From positions 1-10,930 of the forward strand of contig CAIJZW010000047.1 in assembly GCA_903825265.1 (NCBI GenBank): a DNA stretch of 10,930 bases, in the 5' to 3' direction. The position numbers were made by a program, and so were the translations under genes. This stretch comes from an uncultured bacterium. Lineage in GTDB: Bacteria; Patescibacteriota; Minisyncoccia; Phycocordibacterales; UBA9973. Below, one piece after another: positions 5,026 to 9,631 of this stretch. Every line of letters starts with the position of its first letter. Within the stretch, counting starts at the first letter, position 1. The notes under the pieces are model-generated. The model did no database searches. It was not told the DNA's origin and was given only the letters and a program-made list of their open reading frames with translations.

Positions 5026-6015
5026 TTAGATCTTTTGAACTTTATTTAGTAAAATTAAAAGCCCAACCAAAACGAGATTACAATTATTCTCATTACATTC
5101 TGCGTTATCAATATTTCCGTGAGCAATTTTATGCCGTATTGATAAACCAAGTGGGCTATATAAAACATATCTTAGATAGAAACAAAAATCTTTGCCAAAT
5201 ATCTTTATCATTTCATCAGATTTAAGGCTTAGGTCTGAAAGAGTAATTCTTTTTGTTATAGTTTTACCTCTTTCAATAGCAGTTGTTTGAATACCGGCAT
5301 TTTCTGAAATCATTAAAAGCAGATTTTCAAACTGTGGTATAAGAATATGCAGAGTAGAAATAAAATCTTTTTCTAAATAAACTTTAATAGCGTGTTTCAA
5401 AATTACTAACTCATTACCGTTTGGACAAAGACCTTTGTTTTTTAATACTAATTCAAAACTATTTAAATCAAAGACCTTGTTTTCTGTAAGTTTTCTTAAA
5501 ATAGGGTTTATGTGAAAATATACTTTCATCATCTGTTCCATTCCATAAGTTTGGAATGACCATAGCTCTATTGGGCTATAGTCGTAATTATTTGCGGATA
5601 GGTAACCTTGTTCTGTGTGACTAGAAAAACTAGCTATTTGATATGTTAAAGGAAGTGTCTTTTTTGTAGTTTTTTCATTACTTTCCAATGACCCAATAAA
5701 AGTAGTTGAAAATATTAAAGTAAGTAAATTAGAAAAATCATTACCTACTTTTTCAAATATACCGTTGTTTACAGTATTTATTTGTTCAATCATTGTCTCG
5801 TCTATGACTACTTCTGTACTTAATTCTTTATATTCGTTTTTTGATTTCAAAATACTTTCCTTAAGTCTATTTTTTATCAGATCAGTATCTTCTTGAGATA
5901 TTTTCTTTCCCTTAATATCCTTAAGTATACTTTGGTAAGAAAAGGACGCCTCAAAAAACTTGCCATTTTGGTAAAGCTCATCTGCTCTGTTCATTTCATT
6001 TTTTATCTCTTCCAT
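5026..6015 (-). CDS. DUF4209-like protein with HEPN-type RxxxxH motif
   Basis: This is a 329-aa soluble protein. The C-terminal third matches my memory of DUF4209: an LIPQFENLLLMISENAGI helix (225-242) followed by a Gly-rich linker, then FGKDFCFYLRYVLYSPLG (273-290) and the signature RHKIAHG (294-300). The family signature is RNxxxHG; here the Asn is His295. The spacing Arg294-x4-His299 is also that of the HEPN superfamily RNase motif (R-x4-6-H). The N-terminal 60 residues are helical and TPR-like (ADELYQNGKFFEASFSYQSIL). HEPN proteins are frequent in toxin-antitoxin, abortive-infection and RNA-processing systems, so an RNA-cutting defence role is plausible but unproven. The gene is divergent from the terminase-like gene, sharing a 61-bp intergenic region, and has an extended -10 TGATAAAAT 6 nt before the ATG. 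No antitoxin partner is adjacent on its strand. Confidence 0.8.
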   Translation of the reverse strand: MEEIKNEMNRADELYQNGKFFEASFSYQSILKDIKGKKISQEDTDLIKNRLKESILKSKNEYKELSTEVVIDETMIEQINTVNNGIFEKVGNDFSNLLTLIFSTTFIGSLESNEKTTKKTLPLTYQIASFSSHTEQGYLSANNYDYSPIELWSFQTYGMEQMMKVYFHINPILRKLTENKVFDLNSFELVLKNKGLCPNGNELVILKHAIKVYLEKDFISTLHILIPQFENLLLMISENAGIQTTAIERGKTITKRITLSDLSLKSDEMIKIFGKDFCFYLRYVLYSPLGLSIRHKIAHGNIDNAECNENNCNLVLVGLLILLNKVQKI

Positions 6016-6076
6016 AAGTTCATTTTATCATTTTTTACATTAAAAATTAACTATAAAAATGTTATAATACACTAAT
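6016..6076. promoter_or_regulatory. Divergent extended -10 promoter pair
   Basis: This 61-bp intergenic region carries two outward-facing extended -10 elements: minus-strand TGATAAAAT (6030-6022), 6 nt before the ATG at 6015, and plus-strand TGTTATAAT (6060-6068), 8 nt before the ATG at 6077. Neither has a good -35. Both predict leaderless or near-leaderless mRNAs, and the symmetry would allow one regulator to control both genes. Confidence 0.6.
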
Positions 6077-6553
6077 ATGCAAGTCACTAAAACCAATCCT
6101 TACGGTTCAAACGCTACACTCCTTGATCCACGACAGAAGTACTGTTGGGACTACTACATAGATATACGCTCTGATACGTTCTCAAATGCTCTACAATCAG
6201 CTATAAAGGCTGGATATAGTGCAAACTCAGCTACTCACATAACAAGCCAAAAGTGGTTTGTAGAAAAGGTGCGAAAAATGGGCTTTTTAAGTAAGGCTGA
6301 GCAGATACTAGAAGATATATTAGATATGCCGGTTAATACAAGAGAGCTGAAAAACAAAGAGGGAGACTTTCAAAAATATGTTATTACTGACGCCTCGTTG
6401 GTTAAGATCAAACAAGATACTGCTAAGTTTATATGTGAGCGTCTAGGAAAGAATGAGGGCTACACAACCAAGCAAGAATTACAGCACTCCGGTAAAATGG
6501 ATTTAGTGATTGGCAATAAGGCTTTAGATGATTTGTTTGAAGAAGAAGATTAG
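6077..6553 (+). CDS. Phage terminase small-subunit-like protein
   Basis: This 158-aa protein resembles small terminases (TerS, Terminase_2-like), which bind the pac/cos site and load DNA onto the large terminase. Visible landmarks are LDPRQKYCWDYYID (16-29), the usual LtpkQe.Fc.eYl opening; AIKAGYS (42-48), the classic A.raGYs helix-turn-helix signature; and a C-terminal helix DASLVKIKQDTAKFICERLG (105-124) in which the protein resembles TerS genes I recall from CPR-associated phages. The acidic tail LFEEED is also common. No large terminase, portal or capsid gene is in the window; downstream the gene runs head-on into the 6556 gene with only 2 nt between stops. Base composition seems slightly richer in G+C than its neighbours by eye. 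Alternative: a DNA-binding regulator derived from TerS. Confidence 0.8.
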   Translation: MQVTKTNPYGSNATLLDPRQKYCWDYYIDIRSDTFSNALQSAIKAGYSANSATHITSQKWFVEKVRKMGFLSKAEQILEDILDMPVNTRELKNKEGDFQKYVITDASLVKIKQDTAKFICERLGKNEGYTTKQELQHSGKMDLVIGNKALDDLFEEED

Positions 6554-6555
6554 AG

Positions 6556-7164
6556 CTATTTAATCACTTCTGGATAATAAGGTATTTTAATAACTAGGTT
6601 GTATAACTCAGTATTGTTTTTGTTTTCAACTGTGCCAATACATATTTTAGGAAAATCTGTCTCTGGTAAGTCTGCACTTATTGTTCTGCCGATCTCTTGT
6701 AAGTAATCTTCTGGGGCAAATGGCAAACCATTAGTTCCGAGAAATGAGAAAAAGACACTTAGACTGCTATTATGGTCTGGAAGATTGAGACTTAATGTAT
6801 CTACCTTATGCGTAGCGTCATTCAAGATATGCCAATCTTTTATCTTTAATATAAATAAGTAATTTTTAGGAGGAAAAGGTATTTTGTGAAAATGCCTCTC
6901 TATTTTTTCACCAACTTGTCTTTTTATTTCAAGTAAATTATCTGTAAACTTATATGATAAATCAAAACTAACATCTTCTGTTGAGGGTGGTAATTCCAGC
7001 TTATTTTTTAGGTGTTCACTGTCTGCCCACATTGAAAAATTGCCTATTTTGTTCTTAAAGGAAAGTTTTAAACTAGACCTACCTTTTGTGTCTTTGAAGT
7101 AAAAAAGTGAGCCTAATAATTTTTCTCCAACTAATATGTGTGATTTAAGTAGTGGTTTTGACAT
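6556..7164 (-). CDS. Hypothetical protein, 202 aa, coupled to the upstream gene
   Basis: I do not recognise this protein. It has no signal peptide or membrane segment. The N-terminal half is beta-rich (HILVGEKLLGSLFYFKD, SSLKLSFKNKIGNFSMW, VSFDLSYKF), with a GEKIERHFHKI stretch at about 85-95, and the C-terminal part has short strands ending in NLVIKIPYYPEV. Its start overlaps the end of the upstream gene by 20 nt (7145-7164), so the pair is almost certainly translated together and may work together. No Shine-Dalgarno sequence precedes the ATG. It ends 2 nt from the terminase-like gene running the other way, leaving no room for a terminator between them; both transcripts probably run antisense through each other. 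Confidence 0.7.
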   Translation of the reverse strand: MSKPLLKSHILVGEKLLGSLFYFKDTKGRSSLKLSFKNKIGNFSMWADSEHLKNKLELPPSTEDVSFDLSYKFTDNLLEIKRQVGEKIERHFHKIPFPPKNYLFILKIKDWHILNDATHKVDTLSLNLPDHNSSLSVFFSFLGTNGLPFAPEDYLQEIGRTISADLPETDFPKICIGTVENKNNTELYNLVIKIPYYPEVIK

Positions 7165-7933
7165 TTGTTTTGGTTTCGGGGAAATTGTCTGGCAATTGTT
7201 TAAGGTAGTGATAAATTGCCTTAACTAAAATATCGGACATAAATAGTATTGTGTCGGCTTGTAGAAAAAACTGAAATATATTTTTACTAATAAAAACAAA
7301 CCACTCTTTTCTGTCCTTCATTTTCCAAGTATTATTATTCTGAACACCAACTAAAACATTTCTTCCTTCGTAGTTATGATGTCCAGTTGCATTAGCCTCT
7401 TTATATATTGTCTCAAAAACATTTAATGTATCCGGAGTTTCCTTGAAGAGTTTTTTAGTTACTAAATCAGCATTTTTATATAACTCTTTTTGAGTTATAT
7501 TCGCTTTATGTGTCAAACCAGTATCTGGATTTCTAATACCCCAAGCTACCTTTTTTAATTCGTCTTTTATTTCTTCAAAAGTGTGTTTTTCTGATAGTAT
7601 CCAAACAAGGTATGCTAAATGAAAAGGTATTTCAATCATTGCTTTAATGTGAACAGCTACAGTAACAGCATTAAAACTTGTTGACGCCTCTGTGAACGTT
7701 TCAGTTAAATATAATAACCTCATTATTGAGGTAGTCACATATAGATCAATTCTAGCCTTTATCCATTCTTTATGGGTAGCAGAAATTACGATGTCTACTT
7801 CTGGCAAACAATAATCTTTTAATTTAAGATAATTTTTTTCAATATTATTAAAATATTCTCTTTGGTGGTCATCAAATAAAGCTTTTTCTTCTGGTGAATA
7901 TCCAAACTTTATTTTATCAATAGTGGTAAACAT
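7145..7933 (-). CDS. Hypothetical helical protein, weakly DUF5677/HEPN-like
   Basis: This 262-aa protein is predicted nearly all alpha-helical. A helix with VAVHIKAMIEIPFHLAYLVW (93-112) and a later YKEANATGHHNYEGRN (177-192) recall the layout of DUF5677-like proteins, where an Arg/His-Glu helix precedes a Y..aS...H segment; this is a weak visual resemblance only. The hydrophobic stretch at 97-114 could be mistaken for a membrane helix but contains Glu and His. A -10 box TATTAT (7945-7940) lies 6 nt before the ATG without a clear -35, suggesting a leaderless mRNA; alternatively it is read from the 7983 gene 49 nt upstream. It overlaps the downstream gene by 20 nt. I cannot assign a function; an accessory or defence role would only be inferred from the mobile context. 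Confidence 0.7.
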   Translation of the reverse strand: MFTTIDKIKFGYSPEEKALFDDHQREYFNNIEKNYLKLKDYCLPEVDIVISATHKEWIKARIDLYVTTSIMRLLYLTETFTEASTSFNAVTVAVHIKAMIEIPFHLAYLVWILSEKHTFEEIKDELKKVAWGIRNPDTGLTHKANITQKELYKNADLVTKKLFKETPDTLNVFETIYKEANATGHHNYEGRNVLVGVQNNNTWKMKDRKEWFVFISKNIFQFFLQADTILFMSDILVKAIYHYLKQLPDNFPETKTNVKTTT

Positions 7934-7939
7934 ATTGAT

Positions 7940-7945
7940 ATAATA
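7940..7945 (-). promoter_or_regulatory. -10 box close to the start of the 7933 gene
   Basis: TATTAT on the minus strand (7945-7940) ends 6 nt before the ATG at 7933. No convincing -35 is found at 16-18 nt, and there is no upstream TG. If it is used, the mRNA starts at the ATG. Confidence 0.4.
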
Positions 7946-7982
7946 CTCTTTTTATAATCCAAATACCATTTATTTGCCGAGA

Positions 7983-8615
7983 CTATTTATCACCTAAGAC
8001 CTTAAAGCTTTCTGTAAACTTATTAAATAATGGTGATATATATTCCTCATCATTATTAGAATAGAGGATAGAAACCTCATAGAAATGACCATCTTTAAGT
8101 AGTGAATAAGAAAGAGTTTTTAGTTCCATTTGAGTATTTTCAAGTTCAATAAAATATGCTGGAATACCATCAAGGTCGGATAATTCTGATTTAATGACAA
8201 TTGATTTTGAACCAAATAGTTTTTCTTCTTGGTCTGCAAGTTGTGTTGTTTTATTTTCTAAACTTGTAATATCTGTAATAACATTTTCAGCTGGTATCCA
8301 CTTTTCTTTAGATATTTTATCAGAGTTACCAAATGTCGTTATCATTATTTTTGCTTTATGTGGGCTTTCAATATCTGCGTAAGTTGTACCGTCTGTATTT
8401 TCTGTAACTTTTGCTACGGTTGGAAATTGAACACTAAAACCTTTTTCTATATTTATATAAAAACCCTCTTGAGTACCAGTAGCAGTATTGCTTGTGATAT
8501 CCGTTGAGGGCGTATGACTAACTGTATTTGCTCCGATATAAATTATCAAAGCAAAACCTAAAAATATGAGACCAATTTTCTTGTAACTTACATTTTTATG
8601 TAAAATATCTTTCAT
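7983..8615 (-). CDS. Membrane-anchored PsbP-like extracytoplasmic protein
   Basis: This 210-aa protein has a short basic N-terminus (MKDILHKNVSYKK), one hydrophobic segment at about 14-29 (IGLIFLGFALIIYIGA) and a Ser/Thr-rich linker (TVSHTPSTDITSNTATGTQ). No Cys follows the helix, so it is a signal anchor or cleaved signal rather than a lipoprotein. The extracytoplasmic domain starts FYINIEKGFSVQFPTVAKV and continues with alternating strands, ending LFNKFTESFKVLGDK. The 'GFSVQFP' opening and the final 'f...~SF' strand-helix are typical of PsbP-like/DUF1795-type domains common in Patescibacteria surface proteins. Its ligand is unknown. It is the first of three same-strand genes; the next starts 49 nt downstream. 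A TATAAT box lies 5 nt before the ATG, predicting a leaderless mRNA. Upstream is the structured non-coding region. Confidence 0.72.
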   Translation of the reverse strand: MKDILHKNVSYKKIGLIFLGFALIIYIGANTVSHTPSTDITSNTATGTQEGFYINIEKGFSVQFPTVAKVTENTDGTTYADIESPHKAKIMITTFGNSDKISKEKWIPAENVITDITSLENKTTQLADQEEKLFGSKSIVIKSELSDLDGIPAYFIELENTQMELKTLSYSLLKDGHFYEVSILYSNNDEEYISPLFNKFTESFKVLGDK

Positions 8616-8620
8616 AGAGA

Positions 8621-8626
8621 ATTATA
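8621..8626 (-). promoter_or_regulatory. -10 box (TATAAT) 5 nt before the PsbP-like gene
   Basis: On the minus strand TATAAT (8626-8621) is followed by TCTCT and the ATG at 8615. TTCATA (8650-8645) with an 18-nt spacer is a passable -35. This gives a start at about the ATG, i.e. a leaderless transcript of the gene or three-gene set. Confidence 0.55.
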
Positions 8627-8672
8627 TTAACTTATAAAACTTTCTATGAATAAGACCTAGATAGCAAGATAG

Positions 8673-8823
8673 GCACTCCATAACGAGAGTGCAGACAGAT
8701 CAATAGACTAGCTACTGATATGTTTCTCTCGCATAGAATGCCTATGCTGGTCACATCAGTAGCCAAAAATCCAATAAAGGATTGTAGTCTAATAACTGTC
8801 TATTTATTTGATCTGTCTGCATT
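8673..8823. ncRNA. Nested inverted-repeat array: candidate structured RNA or folded DNA site
   Basis: A closed multi-branch fold can be drawn by eye. Closing stem GCAGACAGATCAA (8691-8703) pairs with TTGATCTGTCTGC (8808-8820), 13 bp and 14 with the flanking T-A. Inside it TAGACTA (8704-8710) pairs with TAGTCTA (8785-8791). Stacked next is GCTACTGATaTG (8711-8722) with CAcATCAGTAGC (8752-8763), one mismatch. Within that, GCATAG/CTATGC (8731-8747) makes a 5-nt-loop hairpin, and a side hairpin AATCC/GGATT (8768-8783) completes a three-way junction. A separate hairpin GCACTC/GAGTGC (8673-8692) abuts and shares two bases with the closing stem, and AATAGAC/GTCTATT (8702-8708, 8798-8804) is an alternative pairing. 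No ORF crosses it, no U-run follows on either strand, and no known RNA family is recognised. The strand is undetermined. Alternatives are a MITE-like element without visible target duplication, a replication or packaging site, or a recombinase site. Confidence 0.6.
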
Positions 8824-9021
8824 ACAAGTATAGCAGAATTGTGCTGTATTTGGAATAGTTAAATTGACAGTATTGCCTCACGTTGTTTAATTTTCTAATT
8901 ATAAAATAAATCTAGTTATAATACATATTATATGTAAGCATAATTTATTTGTATCAAGTCTATGCATAAATACAATCTTATTTTTATTACTTTTTACTTT
9001 AGCTAATTTATTATCTAGCAG

Positions 9022-9027
9022 TATAAT
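9022..9027 (+). promoter_or_regulatory. Candidate -10 for the hairpin-chain transcript
   Basis: TATAAT at 9022-9027 would start transcription near 9033-9034, exactly where the first paired arm (CACG, 9033-9036) begins. The -35 is poor. Another TATAAT lies at 8917-8922 and a TTGACA at 8864-8869, so a longer transcript is possible. The stretch 8824-9021 shows only AT-rich sequence with short inverted repeats (TACATA/TATGTA at 8922-8936). Confidence 0.35.
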
Positions 9028-9032
9028 AAAAT

Positions 9033-9408
9033 CACGTTAGAGATTTTCTAACTGGGCGTGACACAGCCCTATGCTTAAAATAGACACTTTATAATTATTA
9101 ACAATAGTCTTGAGAGTAATAATGTGATTAAGCTAAGTTTGAAATACAAGGATTGCACCCACTGGCTTAAAGAGAGCTTGCAGAGCAGATACTTTTCTTG
9201 TATTAGAAAATGAACAAGTAGCTTAGTGTGAAGTTGTCTCATCACAACGTGATGTGTCCAATCAAGTACACAGATTGAATGAATAAATCCTCCCACTTCT
9301 TATGGGAAATCCTCAAGTTGCGACCTTGAGTATTTAGGGTTTATTTTGCCACTCTGTCTAATTGATTAGACGTATCTGCAAAATTACAGCCCTCTATGGC
9401 TGTTTTTT
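9033..9408 (+). ncRNA. Candidate noncoding RNA: chain of hairpins ending in a terminator
   Basis: About 375 nt without a convincing protein gene but with many perfect short stems in order: GTTAGA/TCTAAC (9036-9052); GGGC/GCCC (9054-9069), competing with CACG/CGTG (9033-9060); TAAGCTA/TAGCTTA (9129-9135, 9219-9225) enclosing AATACAAG/CTTGTATT (9143-9150, 9197-9204); CATCAC/GTGATG (9240-9254); CAATC/GATTG (9259-9277); TCCCA/TGGGA (9291-9307); CTCAAG/CTTGAG (9312-9330); GTCTAAT/ATTAGAC (9356-9371); and the intrinsic terminator. The terminator fixes the strand as plus. The size recalls tmRNA or RNase P RNA, but the conserved motifs of both (tRNA-like 3' end and ALAA tag; GAGGAAAGUC and ACAGAAA) are absent. 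It precedes the recombinase module, so a regulatory or element-maintenance RNA is one reading; a long recombinase leader with attenuation is another. Confidence 0.5.
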
Positions 9409-9445
9409 GTTGAGGTAAGTAGTAAAACCCTCCCAATGCTTTATG
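9285..9445 (+). repeat. Two copies of a 20-nt segment, each ending in ATG
   Basis: AAATCCTCCCACTTCTTATG (9285-9304) and AAACCCTCCCAATGCTTTATG without its extra T (9425-9445) agree at 17 of 20 positions with one gap. The second copy ends in the start codon of the 48-aa ORF. The first ends in an ATG opening an 11-codon frame (MGNPQVATLSI, stop 9335-9337) that lies inside the hairpin chain and before the terminator. The arrangement resembles a leader peptide with duplicated initiation context, but could be chance or tandem decay. Confidence 0.35.
9386..9408 (+). terminator. Intrinsic terminator upstream of the recombinase module
   Basis: ACAGCC (9386-9391) pairs with GGCTGT (9398-9403) around CTCTAT, followed by TTTTTT (9403-9408). 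This is a classical plus-strand intrinsic terminator, yet no plus-strand protein gene ends before it within 2.8 kb, which implies that a noncoding RNA or a leader transcript ends here. Confidence 0.85.
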
Positions 9446-9589
9446 ACATTAGAGGAGTTTGTGAAAGATGTGTTAGGTGAGAAAGCGAAAAATATGTCTC
9501 AAGATAAAATTGAACTATATTATCGTAAGTCAGTTGGCTTTTTTAATGTGCTTTTTGATAAATGGAAAAAAGAAACGTATCCTCTATAA
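9443..9589 (+). CDS. Small helical protein (48 aa) preceding the recombinase
   Basis: The ORF runs from ATG 9443 to TAA 9587-9589. The product opens MTLEEFVKDVLGEKAKNM and ends FFNVLFDKWKKETYPL: charged, amphipathic helices and an aromatic C-terminal helix, composition typical of a real small protein rather than noise. It lies 42 nt before the recombinase gene on the same strand and 34 nt after an intrinsic terminator. Small acidic or helical ORFs directly before large serine recombinases are something I recall from CPR genomes, so a partner or regulator of the recombinase (for example a directionality factor) is a reasonable guess, without motif support. No Shine-Dalgarno sequence precedes it; the upstream segment is a copy of the 9285-9304 repeat. 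Confidence 0.6.
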   Translation: MTLEEFVKDVLGEKAKNMSQDKIELYYRKSVGFFNVLFDKWKKETYPL

Positions 9590-9631
9590 TCACTTAAAAT
9601 AATTTAATAAAAATGTTAAAGTGTATATACG

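Noticed and set aside
8690..8821. MITE with 14-bp terminal inverted repeats
   Set aside because: No target-site duplication is seen at the ends, and the interior is itself nested pairing, which fits a folded RNA or DNA site better. It is kept only as an alternative.
9075..9296. Minus-strand 73-codon frame
   Set aside because: It is hydrophobic and low-complexity with no start signals, and lies antisense to the hairpin chain whose terminator faces the plus strand.
9033..9408. tmRNA, RNase P RNA or 6S RNA identity for the hairpin chain
   Set aside because: There is no tRNA-like 3' end or ALAA-type tag, no GAGGAAAGUC/ACAGAAA motifs, and no single long rod with a central bubble.
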